This document shows positions 23,919 through 35,200 of a stretch of 64,000 nucleotides of DNA, piece by piece (positions within the stretch are counted from its first letter, which is position 1; the number at the start of each line of letters is the position of its first letter). The stretch is from the NCBI GenBank assembly GCA_036567785.1, contig DATCTV010000043.1:1-64000 (forward strand), in the 5' to 3' direction. Under the pieces are notes generated by a model. The model was not told the origin of the DNA and made no database searches. It saw nothing but the letters and a program-made list of their open reading frames with translations. This stretch comes from Desulfomonilia bacterium (lineage in GTDB: Bacteria > Desulfobacterota > Desulfomonilia > UBA1062). Both the position numbers and the translations under genes were made by a program.

Positions 23919-25483
23919 CAGTCTTTTGGCGGATAACCCGTTATCTGTCCTATCCTTTTATTCAGAGGGGCGATTATTTCAAAATTCTTTTTATAAACAT
24001 CATTGAACAGATCGGTATAAATATTGTGAGTCTGAGCATTTGGTTCGAACTTTCTGCCTGTCCGCACCATGGCCTTTACCGCATCCTCGAATGAACCGTG
24101 CATGCCTACGCCTACAGCCGCATCTATTGCTGCGCCAAGGGCCGATATCTCGGTTGTGGCCATACGGTATGTCGGCAGGTTGAACATGTCGGCTGCTATC
24201 TGAACGGCAACATCACTCCTTGAACCCCCTCCTCCAACCCTTATCTCTTTGATTTCCACACCGGTTTTGCTTGTGACAACCTCGTTCATGCGCCTGAGTT
24301 CAAATGCTATGCCCTCGAGTATCGCCCTGTAAATATGAGCCCTTGTATGGACATCGCCGAAACCTATGATCGAACCTTTTGCATACTTGTCATTTACCAG
24401 CGGCGACCAGTAAGGCTGAACCATAAGACCCATACAGCCCGGTGGAATATTCTTTATCACCTCGTCGAATATGACTTCGGGCGCCACACCGCGTTTCTCC
24501 GCCTCCAATGCCTCCCTGTGTCCGAATTCCTGCTTGAACCATGTGACCATCCAGAAACCGCGGAAGATGAACATTTCAATGTCCCATGTCTTCGGGATGG
24601 CCGCGGGCCATGTGAAAAACCTCATTTTGCCGTCTTCGATATATTTTCTTGTAATAACTTCCATTGCCGTTGCGGTACCGAAACTGATCACCGCTATCTT
24701 CGGGTCGATAGCACCTGCTCCAAGGAGTTCACACTGCTTGTCGCCAGCACCTACAACAACGGGAATGCCTTCAGGAATACCTGTTTCAGCTGATGCCTTT
24801 TTGGTAATGTGCCCGATAATTTCATTCGGTTCGCAAAGTTCGACACAATGGTCCTGCCTCATTCCGAAAGTTTCATAAACAAATCCAAGGGCGCTTCCAT
24901 ACCAGGAAAGTTTCTTGTAATCGAAAGGCCATATGCCGGTTATCATGCCTTTCGAATCCTTGAATTCGTCGGTAAGCTTCTTTACGAAAAACCCTGTAAC
25001 CTGAACGAACTTGTGGGTTCTGGCATAGATTTCCGGTTCGTTCTCTTTTATCCAAAGAAATTTGGAATTCTTCTGTGCATAACGTATTGTTTCGGTCTTG
25101 CCCATCAATCCGAAAGCTATCTTGCCGATGGCGGGAAGCGGCGGGGGGTTGTTGACTATTCTATTGTCAAGCCAGATTATACCCGGACGCAGCGCATTCC
25201 CGTCTTTATCCATGGGTATTACCGTGTTTCTCTGACTTGTTATCCCGACAGCGCCTATTTCTGCCTTGTCAATTTTGACCCTGTCCAGAAGGGTGCTGCA
25301 CACGAGACAGAGCTTGCTCCAGTAGTCTTCAGTCCTCTGTTCGGCCCATCCGGGCTTCAGGGAAAAATATGGTTCATACTGTGCCTGTTCGATTCCGAGT
25401 TCATTGCCTTCCTTGTCGAACAGGACCGCCCTTATACTCTGTGTTCCGGAATCAATTGCCAGGATATATTTTTTTTCTGCCAC
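23918..25483 (-). CDS. FGGY-family carbohydrate kinase
   Basis: This 521-residue protein has the FGGY kinase fold: the phosphate-1 motif ILAIDSGTQSIRAV at the N-terminus, GAVGITSQRNTVIP and IIWLDNR in the first domain, GAGDKQCELLGAGA at about 260, and the FGGY C-terminal signature region EIRVGGGGSRSDVAVQIAAD. It phosphorylates a sugar or polyol with ATP. The blocks look closer to xylulokinase-like members than to glycerol kinase, but substrate cannot be set. The start is GTG with an AGGAG-type site. It stands alone, divergent from tatA. Confidence 0.88.
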   Translation of the reverse strand: MAEKKYILAIDSGTQSIRAVLFDKEGNELGIEQAQYEPYFSLKPGWAEQRTEDYWSKLCLVCSTLLDRVKIDKAEIGAVGITSQRNTVIPMDKDGNALRPGIIWLDNRIVNNPPPLPAIGKIAFGLMGKTETIRYAQKNSKFLWIKENEPEIYARTHKFVQVTGFFVKKLTDEFKDSKGMITGIWPFDYKKLSWYGSALGFVYETFGMRQDHCVELCEPNEIIGHITKKASAETGIPEGIPVVVGAGDKQCELLGAGAIDPKIAVISFGTATAMEVITRKYIEDGKMRFFTWPAAIPKTWDIEMFIFRGFWMVTWFKQEFGHREALEAEKRGVAPEVIFDEVIKNIPPGCMGLMVQPYWSPLVNDKYAKGSIIGFGDVHTRAHIYRAILEGIAFELRRMNEVVTSKTGVEIKEIRVGGGGSRSDVAVQIAADMFNLPTYRMATTEISALGAAIDAAVGVGMHGSFEDAVKAMVRTGRKFEPNAQTHNIYTDLFNDVYKKNFEIIAPLNKRIGQITGYPPKD

Positions 25484-25637
25484 TTTAACCTCCAGGAGAA
25501 ATATTTAACTCCAATAATAATCAGCAACAGCATGAAAAAAAGCGGTTGGCAAGATAAAATAAGTATTCAAATTTTTCTTTACTTGAGAAGCCCTTTTGTG
25601 GTTTATCTCCAATTTACGCATAAAGGAGGTAAGAGCA

Positions 25638-25826
25638 ATGGGTACATTCAGCGTATGGCACTTGATAATCCTTCTGGTGGTGGTTCTTATAATCTTCGGC
25701 GCAGGAAAATTGCCTGAGGTTGGACAGGCGCTCGGCAAAGGCATAAAGAACTTCAAAAGCGCAATGAATGAGGAAGAAAAAAACCTCAAAGGCAACCTGG
25801 AAGACAAGAACAAACCTTCAAATTGA
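25638..25826 (+). CDS. tatA: Sec-independent translocase subunit TatA
   Basis: This 62-residue protein has a short N-terminal membrane helix ([15 protein letters not shown]), the hinge motif [10 protein letters not shown], and an amphipathic helix ([12 protein letters not shown]) with a charged tail, the TatA/TatE layout. It forms the pore-like part of the twin-arginine system in the inner membrane. The start at 25638 follows an AGGAGGT site; the longer frame from 25596 is not needed. TatB and TatC are not adjacent, as in many Desulfobacterota. Confidence 0.92.
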   Translation: MGTFSVWHLIILLVVVLIIFGAGKLPEVGQALGKGIKNFKSAMNEEEKNLKGNLEDKNKPSN

Positions 25827-25834
25827 ATTAAAGA

Positions 25835-25866
25835 GGACAGGCCGGACTTTTTCGCCTGTCCCTGAT
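25835..25866 (+). terminator. Probable terminator after tatA
   Basis: An 8-bp stem (GGACAGGC with GCCTGTCC) with a T-rich loop lies just after the tatA stop, followed after a few bases by TTTTT. It is a moderate, not perfect, intrinsic terminator. Confidence 0.55.
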
Positions 25867-25992
25867 CCTATTTTTAATCTTTTCTCTAATAAACGCTTAG
25901 ACTTCAAATCGCTGATAATCGGCCTATATTCATTAAAGATTTTAAATAAATTCTTTATGCAATATCATGAAATTTTCTGATAATATTACCTA

Positions 25993-28074
25993 ATGCGACC
26001 CTTGATTTCATTTGTGACACGTCACCCGTGGATCGTCCTTATCGTAGGGATAATTCTGGCGGTTCCGCTTGCTTACATGAAGCAGATGACACCTCTCAAC
26101 TATGACATCTTCACCTATATGCCGGAGGACGTCGAATCGGTCAAAGGTCAGCAAATTCTTCACGAGCATTTTCAGACGGCTAATACCGCATACATACTTC
26201 TGAATACTACAAATGTACCCTTTGTACTTAGAATACAGAAAGATGTAAGTTTGATAGATGGAGTCCAGCGCGTCTCATGGATAAACGAAGTTGTCGATCC
26301 TAGCGTACCTGACAGTTTTGTACCCCAGCAACTCCTTGGCATTTATAAAAAAGGCAGCTATTCCCTGCTTCACCTTTCATTTGCCGAACCGAGTTCATCC
26401 GCAAAGACTCTTGAAGCCATAAAACAGATCAAATCCTATCTCGGGAAAAAAGCCACAGCATTCACAGGCCTGCCGATATTCCTGTATGAACTGAGAGAAC
26501 TCATGGAAAGCGAGAAGCTCATAACATTCATGGCTGCGGCATGCTTTTCCTCGCTGGTAATCGGCATTTCTCTTGGATCATGGGCGATTCCAATTATATT
26601 CATGCTCTCCATCGGAATAGGGGTAATCTACAACCTGGGCACGAACTACTTCATGGGTGAGGTTTCATACATAACAAGCGCTATTGCATCAGCCATTCAA
26701 CTCGGGGTAATCCAGGATTTTTCCATCTTCCTCATACATCGCTACCATGAGGAAAAAAAGCTCTTTCCCGACCCGCAAAAGGCAATGGAATCCGCCATAG
26801 CAAATACCCTTCCAGCCATTCTGCCCTCTGCCCTCACATGCATGGCAGGATTTCTTGCACTCATTCTCATGAAAATGAGGCTGGGACTAGATATGGGATT
26901 TGTTATGGCAAAGGGCGTTTTCATGGGTCTTGCAGTAACAATGACGCTTCTGCCTGCAATGCTGCTGGTGGCCAACCGCTTTGTCAAAACAAGAGGGGAA
27001 AAGACTACTAGCGCCATCGGTACAAAAATATCCACATTCCTAGTGAATAATTCCGGCAGGATTACGGTTTTGTTCATCCTGCTTTTTATTCCAATGATCT
27101 GGGGGAAAACCCATGTGAAAATATCCTATGATCTTGATGAAATGCTTCCCAGAAATCTGGAATCCATCAAGTGTCTCGAGACAATAAAAAATGTGCTTGG
27201 TTCAATGGAAATATCCTATATCGTATTCCCTGATACGATCCCCCGCTTCAGACAGGAAAATGCCATAAAAGAAATCAGGAATATAAAAGGCATAGTCAGT
27301 GTGATTGCGCTTACATCTCTCGCGGATTCCGCCGTGCCCGAAAGTTTTATACCTGATAAGGCCAAAGCCCTTTTTTCCAAAGGCGGTTATTCAATGATCA
27401 TGGTCAAATTCTCGGATGAACCCGGCAGCACCATCAGCAACCAAGCTGTCGATTCGATAAGGTCAGCAGTAGAGAAAGCCGGCATCAAACCTTCCTGGCT
27501 GGCCGGCACCACACCCATCAACAAGGACATGATGGACATCTCCAAGAGGGACATTCCGGTTGTCGATATGGCGTCCCTTATAAGCATTATAGTAATAATA
27601 GCCCTGTTCATGCGTTCCGTTTCCATACCTTTTGTTCTGGTGGCAGCAATCGAGCTTGCCATTTACACGAACCTAAGCATTCCGTACGCCATGGGCCGTT
27701 CAATACCTTTTCTGACAATAACCAGCATCTCATCCATACAGCTTGCGACAACGGTGGATTTCTCTATTCTGCTTATGACCAGGTACAGCCAGTGGAGAAA
27801 GAAGTTACCGAAGAAAGAGGCCATGATTAAGGCTCTCTCAGGCGGAATGGGCGCAATAACGATTTCGGGATTGAGTCTGGCTGCCGCAACAAGCGGCATA
27901 GCCCTTACGTCGCATGTAAGCGCGGTATCATCGCTTACACTCATGATCGCCCGCGGAGCGCTCATATCGACGGCCGTTATAGTATTCCTGCTGCCTTCGT
28001 TCATCCTCACCTGTGATAAGATAATTACTCATACGAGTATCGGATTTTTAAGAAAGAAAGGAGAAGAGGCATGA
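25993..28074 (+). CDS. MMPL/RND-family transporter (HAE3-like)
   Basis: This 693-residue inner-membrane protein has the RND superfamily duplicated layout. Helix 1 is at residues 13-29, followed by a periplasmic domain, then a block of membrane helices (about 175-335), a second helix (about 355-370), a second periplasmic domain, and a last helical block (about 520-690). The segment SAIQLGVIQDFSIFLIHRYHEE and its repeat SIQLATTVDFSILLMTRYS are the paired D-containing helices used for proton coupling. Substrate is probably a lipid or hydrophobic compound. It overlaps the next gene by 4 bases (ATGA), so the two probably work together. Confidence 0.88.
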   Translation: MRPLISFVTRHPWIVLIVGIILAVPLAYMKQMTPLNYDIFTYMPEDVESVKGQQILHEHFQTANTAYILLNTTNVPFVLRIQKDVSLIDGVQRVSWINEVVDPSVPDSFVPQQLLGIYKKGSYSLLHLSFAEPSSSAKTLEAIKQIKSYLGKKATAFTGLPIFLYELRELMESEKLITFMAAACFSSLVIGISLGSWAIPIIFMLSIGIGVIYNLGTNYFMGEVSYITSAIASAIQLGVIQDFSIFLIHRYHEEKKLFPDPQKAMESAIANTLPAILPSALTCMAGFLALILMKMRLGLDMGFVMAKGVFMGLAVTMTLLPAMLLVANRFVKTRGEKTTSAIGTKISTFLVNNSGRITVLFILLFIPMIWGKTHVKISYDLDEMLPRNLESIKCLETIKNVLGSMEISYIVFPDTIPRFRQENAIKEIRNIKGIVSVIALTSLADSAVPESFIPDKAKALFSKGGYSMIMVKFSDEPGSTISNQAVDSIRSAVEKAGIKPSWLAGTTPINKDMMDISKRDIPVVDMASLISIIVIIALFMRSVSIPFVLVAAIELAIYTNLSIPYAMGRSIPFLTITSISSIQLATTVDFSILLMTRYSQWRKKLPKKEAMIKALSGGMGAITISGLSLAAATSGIALTSHVSAVSSLTLMIARGALISTAVIVFLLPSFILTCDKIITHTSIGFLRKKGEEA

Positions 28075-29480
28075 AAAAGGCTATCTTCATAACAATGCTG
28101 ATCATGTTTGCGGCGCTACCGGTTTCAGCCAGAAGCCTCAGCCGTAATGAAACGGTATATGTCAATCTTGACGCTTCAGGTAAACCCCGGAGGCTGGAAG
28201 TGGTGACCTGGCTCAGAACTGACGGTAAAAAACCTTCATCAGATGCCACAATTCTTACGGGCATAAAGAACATCAAAAGCGAGACACTGCCTGTGCAGAA
28301 AGACGGGTCATACTTGTTCGACACAAATGATAGAGATATATTTTACAGCGGCATGACAGACAAGCCGCTTCCTTTATCAATTGATATAACATATTTCCTG
28401 AACGGCCGTCAGACGGACCCCTACAGGATTAAAGGCATGAGCGGAAAACTTGAAATCAGGATGACAATAACCAACAGAACATCAATCAACAGAACGGTAA
28501 AATACCGTGAAATAGGAACCGGTATAACAAAAACATCACAGGCATCAGTTTCCGTTCCCTTTACCGTTATGGTCTCCACTGACCTTCCCATCGAGAATTA
28601 CGGCAATGTTGACGCGCCTCAGGGTGCATTTGCAGTAGTGGGAAACCAGATTAAGATGAACTGGCTGGTTTTTCCCTTTACCACGGAGACAATCCATCTG
28701 AAAGCGGATGTTACCGGCTTTAAAATACCATCAATAATGTTTACGGTGATTCCGAAGATGCCCCCCCTCCCCAAGTTTGAAGTCGAGGGCAGGATGAATA
28801 AGATATACAGTGGGGTTGACCAGGTTGGAGCGTTTCTCATGAAAGCTCAGGCCGGAGCGGTGGAAATGAATGACGGCCATAAAAAACTTAAAAACGCTCT
28901 TGTCCAGATGGAAGACGGCACCGCCAAACTCATTCAGGCAAGCGAAGCTCAGGCTGAAATGACAAAAGGTGCAATCACTATCAACAGGGGGCTGGCTGAA
29001 AATCTTGTCAGACTCAAAAAGGTGCCGTTTATGTCTGGTAAGGCAGACCAGGCGATTGGTTATCTGGATATCCAGGCGAAGTTTCTTGAGCTGCTTGTTT
29101 CAGGAGGGCCCTTTCCTGAAGACGTACTTTCATTTCTGAGAGAGCACGGAAAGCCGGCGCCGCCTGTCAAGGAATTCCCGGGAATAATAATTACCGAAGG
29201 GGGGCTAAGGCAGCTTGATAATGGTATAAAACAGATGTCTGCCGGCGCCGTGCTTCTTGAAAAAGGGTCAGGACAACTTCAGGACGGTCTAACCCAGATA
29301 CGCTTGCAGGGTACGGAGAAAATCAAGAAAGGCATTCAGGAAGGGGCTGAACCTCTGATGAAACAGCTGGCAACCATTGACATCGGATACATTATGGCAC
29401 AAAAGTATGACAGGTTCTCAGGCAGGCAATCTGACATCAAGAGTTCAGTACAATTTATCATGAAAACACCTGGGGAATAA
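28071..29480 (+). CDS. Periplasmic partner of MMPL transporter, YhgE/Pip-like repeats
   Basis: This 469-residue protein has a signal peptide (cleavage near PVSARS, about residue 22) and a beta-rich N-terminal half. Its C-terminal half has helical repeats of the form L-x-x-G-x-x-x-L (for example MNDGHKKLKNALVQMEDGT and LEKGSGQLQDGLTQI). Such repeats occur in YhgE/Pip-type proteins and in periplasmic partners of MMPL exporters. It is probably exported and shapes a long hydrophobic path or tether for the upstream transporter. The assignment of role rests on gene coupling and repeat pattern. Confidence 0.6.
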   Translation: MKKAIFITMLIMFAALPVSARSLSRNETVYVNLDASGKPRRLEVVTWLRTDGKKPSSDATILTGIKNIKSETLPVQKDGSYLFDTNDRDIFYSGMTDKPLPLSIDITYFLNGRQTDPYRIKGMSGKLEIRMTITNRTSINRTVKYREIGTGITKTSQASVSVPFTVMVSTDLPIENYGNVDAPQGAFAVVGNQIKMNWLVFPFTTETIHLKADVTGFKIPSIMFTVIPKMPPLPKFEVEGRMNKIYSGVDQVGAFLMKAQAGAVEMNDGHKKLKNALVQMEDGTAKLIQASEAQAEMTKGAITINRGLAENLVRLKKVPFMSGKADQAIGYLDIQAKFLELLVSGGPFPEDVLSFLREHGKPAPPVKEFPGIIITEGGLRQLDNGIKQMSAGAVLLEKGSGQLQDGLTQIRLQGTEKIKKGIQEGAEPLMKQLATIDIGYIMAQKYDRFSGRQSDIKSSVQFIMKTPGE

Positions 29481-29503
29481 TTTTATAAACGGAGGAAATT
29501 CAT

Positions 29504-30574
29504 ATGAGCATGAAAATCAATTTCATAAGGCATGACAAACCAAAGGAAAAACCTCATCACAGCATCCTTGGCTTTGGCAAGCATTTTACGGATCATATGT
29601 TTATAATGGACTATAACACCGAGAACTCCTGGCATGATCCGAGGATTGTTCCTTACGGACCCATAACCATGGACCCGTCAACAGCTGTTCTGCATTATGG
29701 ACAGGCTATATTCGAAGGGATGAAGGCCTATATCTCGGAGGATAAGAGAACTCTGCTTTTCAGGCCCGAAAAAAACATCCAGAGGATGAATGCAACCTGC
29801 GAGAGGATGTGCATTCCCCTGCTTGATGAAAACTTTGTCCTTGAAGCCATAAAGACATTCGTGAAATACGAAGAGCACTGGATTCCCACCGCTCCCGAGA
29901 CATCCCTGTATATCAGACCGTTCATTTTCGCAACGGATCCGTACCTGGGCGTCAGACCTTCGTCGACGTACAAGTTCATGATTATTCATTCGCCTGTTGG
30001 GGCATACTACCCGCAAGGCATCAATCCGGTAAACATCTATGTTGAAACGAAATATGTAAGGGCAGTGCCCGGCGGAACCGGCAGCATCAAGACCAGCGGC
30101 AACTATGCGGCAAGCCTGAAAGCGCAGGCCGAAGCCGCGGAAAAGGGCTATATCCAGGTTCTCTGGCTTGACGGCGTCAACAGGAAATATGTCGAGGAAG
30201 TCGGTTCCATGAATGTATTTTTCAAGATTAGAGGAGAGGTCATCACACCTTCTCTGGAAGGCAGTATCCTTCCGGGCATAACAAGGGACTCGGTAATCCA
30301 GCTTCTCAAGCACGAAGGCATACCTGTTCAGGAAAGAAAGATATCAATCGAGGAGATATACAGCGCCCATGAAAAAGGTGAACTTGAAGAAGCCTTCGGG
30401 ACAGGCACGGCTGCCGTCATATCTCCGATCGGCGTCCTTGACTGGGCAGGCAGGGATATCCTTGTAAACAACGGCAAGATAGGACAGATTTCACAGCATC
30501 TTTACACCACGCTTACGGGTATTCAGTTCGGCCGGATTCCGGATAAATTCGGCTGGACGGTCGAGGTGAAGTAA
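29504..30574 (+). CDS. ilvE: Branched-chain amino acid aminotransferase
   Basis: This 356-residue protein is a class IV PLP aminotransferase of the longer BCAT type. Marks are AVLHYGQAIFEGMKAY (about residues 61-76), the PLP lysine in GSIKTSGNYAASLKAQ (K196), QVLWLDGVNRKYVEEVG, and the FGTGTAAVISPIG phosphate-binding loop near 300. It makes or degrades Val, Leu and Ile using 2-oxoglutarate. An ACGGAGG site precedes the ATG. It may be read through from the upstream transporter pair (23-base gap), though no functional link is evident. Confidence 0.95.
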   Translation: MSMKINFIRHDKPKEKPHHSILGFGKHFTDHMFIMDYNTENSWHDPRIVPYGPITMDPSTAVLHYGQAIFEGMKAYISEDKRTLLFRPEKNIQRMNATCERMCIPLLDENFVLEAIKTFVKYEEHWIPTAPETSLYIRPFIFATDPYLGVRPSSTYKFMIIHSPVGAYYPQGINPVNIYVETKYVRAVPGGTGSIKTSGNYAASLKAQAEAAEKGYIQVLWLDGVNRKYVEEVGSMNVFFKIRGEVITPSLEGSILPGITRDSVIQLLKHEGIPVQERKISIEEIYSAHEKGELEEAFGTGTAAVISPIGVLDWAGRDILVNNGKIGQISQHLYTTLTGIQFGRIPDKFGWTVEVK

Positions 30575-30584
30575 TAAGAAGTAA

Positions 30585-32207
30585 TCAGAGTCTGACTATA
30601 AGGCATGTAATATATCTGGGATTTATTTCATTGACTGACTTAAATCCCGATAGTTCCGACTCAAGGCGCATGCAGAGCTGATCAACAGTAGCGCTTACAG
30701 CCTGGCGTTTCGATTCCGGAACCATGCCATAAACAAGATCTTTCAGCTCACCGGCAAAAGCAGTTCTTACACATCTCTTCCCTTCTTTCAATGAAGTTGC
30801 AGTCTCGACAAATACTGCAAACTCGCTTTTAGAAAGAGGCCTGAACCTGTTTTCTCCTGAAACAACGTTAGCCGCAATCGCTGTAAGTATTATATTTTCC
30901 AGATCAAGACCCTCGGAATCGACATTGGATCCCTTCAGAGAAGCCCCCTTGAAATCGAAATACTCAAGCATCAAGCGCAGCAGGTCAAGCCTTCTTATAA
31001 CATCATTTGAATAATCGACATCATCTATTGTTATGAACCTGTCTCCTGTCATCACTGGATATTTTTTGAGAAGATCATCGGTAATTTCTCTGCAGGATGC
31101 AGGAACAATGCCCCTGTTCAGGCCCTTCAGGCTTTTCCTGAGACTGTCCTGCAGTTCCATGAGGGTATTGAAACCAAGAGAAAACAGTGTTTCAGCCGTC
31201 ATTGTCTTCAATATGGCAGGGGCATCCTGAGCTTTTGTGCGCATTGCAATGGATAATCCAAGCGATGTCAAAGCCGCTGCTTTTTCCACCGATAATTTCA
31301 AAGAGACGATATCATTGAGAGGCTTGTAGTCGGCCATTATGATCTTATTTGCAAGATACATCATTTCAAACGAGAAATTCTCCACTGTCAACGGGTCTGC
31401 TTCTGCCATCGCCGAAACCAAGAGGCTGTTCGCTGATATCTTCTCGTTGTACAATGCAGGCAAAAAGAATTTCTCCTCTTCCCTGATAACAGGAATCTGA
31501 TCTGTTCTCAGATCTGAAGAAATGATTTTATCCGTGGGTCTTCTTGCATAAATTCCCGATGCTTCCTCAGGCGGTGTGAAACCGAGTTCCGTGAGCCTGA
31601 TTGAACGGTGATGAAATGCCGTTTCCTCCATGTTTGCAGGAAGTTCCCAACGAACACCTTCCAGTATTCTGAAATACATTTCCTGGTTATACAGAAAGGC
31701 GCTGTCCAGTATAAATCTCAGAAGCTTCGTTTCTTCCGTATCCCCGGAAAATATGAAAAAGTAGTTATTATCAAACGTTTCAAATCCCGCCTCTATTATC
31801 TGGGGTATGTTGTCATCGGTAGGACTGGTGACAATTACTTTCAGGTATGGATAAAACAGGAGGACCAGAAGTTCCAGGTCCAGTATGTTAAGAACATCCA
31901 TAAGGGTATCGTCAGCCGCATTGACAAGCTCGTTCAGCCATTCAAAAATACCTTCGATCGACGGACTGTCACCTTTCCAGCAGTCAATGTCAATGAAGGA
32001 AGCCACCCTTTCAGGCTTGACATAAGGAAGCAGGAACCGGCTGTCTCCGCCAAAGCTTTCCTTGATTATCATGTAGGCGTCCTGAACCGGTATATGCTGG
32101 AGTATTTCTTCGCAGTAAGGGGAATCGATTATCGCTTTTGCCCTGTCTTCCAGAGAACCGGCAAGGACCTTTGTTATCTCTGTCGCAAGCTCTTTACTGT
32201 TTTCCAT
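30585..32207 (-). CDS. DUF6178-like protein of unknown function
   Basis: This 540-residue soluble, helical protein resembles the DUF6178 family found mainly in Desulfobacterota. The N-terminal pattern (IIDSPYCEEILQHIPVQDAY, then FIDIDCWKGD and LEWLNEL-like FEWLNELVN) fits what I recall of that family. No catalytic motif or membrane segment is seen. It lies convergent to ilvE and 51 bases downstream of the RND efflux gene on the same strand, with no obvious shared role. Confidence 0.6.
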   Translation of the reverse strand: MENSKELATEITKVLAGSLEDRAKAIIDSPYCEEILQHIPVQDAYMIIKESFGGDSRFLLPYVKPERVASFIDIDCWKGDSPSIEGIFEWLNELVNAADDTLMDVLNILDLELLVLLFYPYLKVIVTSPTDDNIPQIIEAGFETFDNNYFFIFSGDTEETKLLRFILDSAFLYNQEMYFRILEGVRWELPANMEETAFHHRSIRLTELGFTPPEEASGIYARRPTDKIISSDLRTDQIPVIREEEKFFLPALYNEKISANSLLVSAMAEADPLTVENFSFEMMYLANKIIMADYKPLNDIVSLKLSVEKAAALTSLGLSIAMRTKAQDAPAILKTMTAETLFSLGFNTLMELQDSLRKSLKGLNRGIVPASCREITDDLLKKYPVMTGDRFITIDDVDYSNDVIRRLDLLRLMLEYFDFKGASLKGSNVDSEGLDLENIILTAIAANVVSGENRFRPLSKSEFAVFVETATSLKEGKRCVRTAFAGELKDLVYGMVPESKRQAVSATVDQLCMRLESELSGFKSVNEINPRYITCLIVRL

Positions 32208-32258
32208 CCCCTAGGGATAGCACAGGCTCAGCATGTCATCAAGCCTGCAATAGGTTTA

Positions 32259-35200
32259 TCACTTAAGCCTGTCCTCGTGGCCCATGAAATCATCTTCGCC
32301 GAAGAGTTTGCGGCTGAACCAGTGCCTGATCCTCGGGGTATAATCTTCTACTACATAATAAATCGAGGGGATTACGAACAATGTAAGTGCCGTACTGACC
32401 AGAAGACCGAAGCTTACCGCAAGGGCCATGGGAGAACTGGTCTCAGAACCTTCACCACGGGAGAATGCCATGGGAAGCATGCCCACAATGGCCGTCAAGG
32501 ACGTCATCAGTACCGGCCTCAGTCTTATGCTCGCTCCCTGTATGATCGCCTGCGTCTTATCAACCCCCCTTAATCTGAGCTGATTGATATAGTCAATCAT
32601 GACTATTCCGTTCTTAACGACTATACCCATAAGAATTATAAGGCCCATTATCGAAGATACCGACAGAGTGTTGCCTGTGATGAGAAGGCCAAGAACAACA
32701 CCAATATATGCGAGCGGCATTGTGAACATTACGACAAAAGGCTGCGACAGCGATTCAAACTGAGCGGCCATGATCATATAGATAAGCAAAACAGCAACGA
32801 GGAAAGCAAGGCTCAGTTCCTTGAATGACTTCTGCATCTGCTCATACTGTCCGCCTATTTCATATGAATATCCCTGTTTCATTTTAATTTTGTTGAGAAC
32901 TGCCTGTATGTCCTTGGTTATACTCGCAATATCCCGCTTGAAGTTGGCTGCACCGATTGTCACAACACGTTCCTGATCTTTTCTGAAAATGGAAATCGGG
33001 CCATATGATCTGACTGATTTCGTAACCTGTGAAAGGGGAATCATCGTGCTTATTCCTGCTCCGGGATATGAAGCGGCCGCCTGCGCTGCAACAGGAGACT
33101 GTATGTATATATTCTCCAGCGCCTTGAATGAGCCACTCCCGGCATCATTGAATTTTACCTTTATGTCGTATTCCTTGCCGCCTTCGCGGAAGAAGCTTAC
33201 TGTTGTACCCTGCATTGCGGTTTGAACGGCATCGGCAATCTGATATACATACAGGCCCAGTCTTGCCGCCTCCTCCCTGTCAACTTCAATATGCAGTTCC
33301 GGTTTTCTCTTTTGAAGCGATTTCTTAAGGTCCTTCAGTCCCGGGACAGGTATAAGCTTCTGCATTACTTCATCGCTCAGCTTGTCCAAGACCTCAAGAT
33401 CCGGGCCTGTAATATCTATTGTGATAGGGCTGCTGTCACCACCCATAAGATTTCCTACGACGTCCTCGAATCTGTAATCAACACCTTTCAATTTCGGGAA
33501 GAGGTTCCTTACCTCATTAACAATGACATCCATGTCTTTTTTACGGTCATCTTTTTCCTTGAATCTGATCCATACAGTTGATTTATTCGTACCGCTGCCC
33601 TGGTCAAATTTTGATCCCTGAGTCTGGCCGACAATACTTACGACACCAAGCACCTCGGGCCTTGCAAGAAACAGTCTTTCGATCTGTTCGGTGACATGAT
33701 TGGTTTCGGACAGCAAGGAACCTTCCGGTAGCGTAATGTGCATTGACGAGATCGAATAATCCTGCTTGGGCATAAACTCGGCACCCAATAAAAACGTGAG
33801 ACCGATGCTTAAAAGGAGGATGCCGAATGCGCCGCCTACAACCTTTTTCTTATTATTTAGTGCTTTCGCAAGGAGTACTGAATATTTATCATTCATTTTC
33901 TTGATCCAGCCTTTTTCTTCAATGTTCTCATAGACCTCTTTTTCTTTCTTGAAGAGTGAGGCTGCAATAGCCGGAATAACGGTGAAAGCCACAATCAAAG
34001 AGGCTCCCAGAGCAATACAGACAGTGAATGACAGAGGCCGTGCAAGTTTTCCTGCGACATTCTTTGCAAGGCTCAAAGGGATGAAAACCGCCATGGTAGT
34101 AAACGTGCTGGCGGTAACCGCAAGGATCACCTCTCTTGCGCCATCTATTGCAGCTATGTTCCTTGGTTTGCCCTGTTCCAGATGTCTGAATGTGTTCTCT
34201 ATTACAACGATTGCATCGTCAACAACCAGTCCGACGGCAAGAGTTAGGCCCCCCAGGGTCATGATGTTGAAGGTGTAGCCCAACCAGTTCATGCCTATAA
34301 AAGTAGTGACTATCGATAGCGGTATGGCCAAGGCTATCGCAAATGTGGCCCTGAAAGACTTCAGGAAGATAAAAACTACGAATATGGCGATAAGTCCACC
34401 CAACAGGGCGTCTTTCCCGGTGTTAGAAATGGAATTCTTAATTATCTTTCCTTGGTTGTAGATCATAAAGAATTTGACGCCTGCCGGTACAGTCTTTTCG
34501 ATTTCCTTCATCTTTGCAAGAACGCCTTCGGCCGTCTTGACCGTATTTGATCCGCTCTGCTTCATTACTCCGACAATGACTGTCGGCTCACGGTTGGTCC
34601 TTTCCTGACCTCGAACCTCCTTGAAACCGTCTTTCACTTCGGCGACATCGCTCAGATGTATGATCTGGCCCTGTTTTGTCGCATTGATGACTATGCCGCG
34701 TATGTCATTCAAATTATTAAAATAACCGCTGGTTCTGATCAGATACTCTTTCTGGTCAATGTTGACATGCCCGCCTGACATACTCAGGTTTGACACAAGA
34801 ATGGCTCTCTTTATCTGCTCGAGCGAACAATCCGTGGCCTTCAGTTTGACCGGATCAATCAGGATTTGAATCTCACGTTCCTTGCCTCCGTAAAGCCATA
34901 CCTGTGAAACACCATCAACCCGCTCCAGCTTCGTCTTTACGGAAGTCCTGAGATATTCTCTGAGCTGCATGGTATTACCCAATCCGGTAACTCCATACTG
35001 GATTACAGGCATGTTTGAAATATTATATTTCATAACCATCGGGTTATCCGCATCCTTGGGAAGATATTCAGATACCCAGCTCAGTTTTTCTCTTACATCC
35101 TGCGCAGCCGCATCGATATTTACACCCCACTCCAATTCAATCCTGATTGTGGATATACCTTCAGCCGACGTCGAATTTATCTGCCTTACCCCTGCTACGC

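Noticed and set aside
24809-25717. 302-codon plus-strand ORF overlapping the FGGY kinase and running past tatA
   Set aside because: Antisense to the kinase and out of frame with tatA; no family resemblance.
31608-32573. 321-codon plus-strand ORF spanning the DUF6178-like and RND genes
   Set aside because: It crosses two real minus-strand genes, both with clear protein character, and is an open frame by codon bias only.
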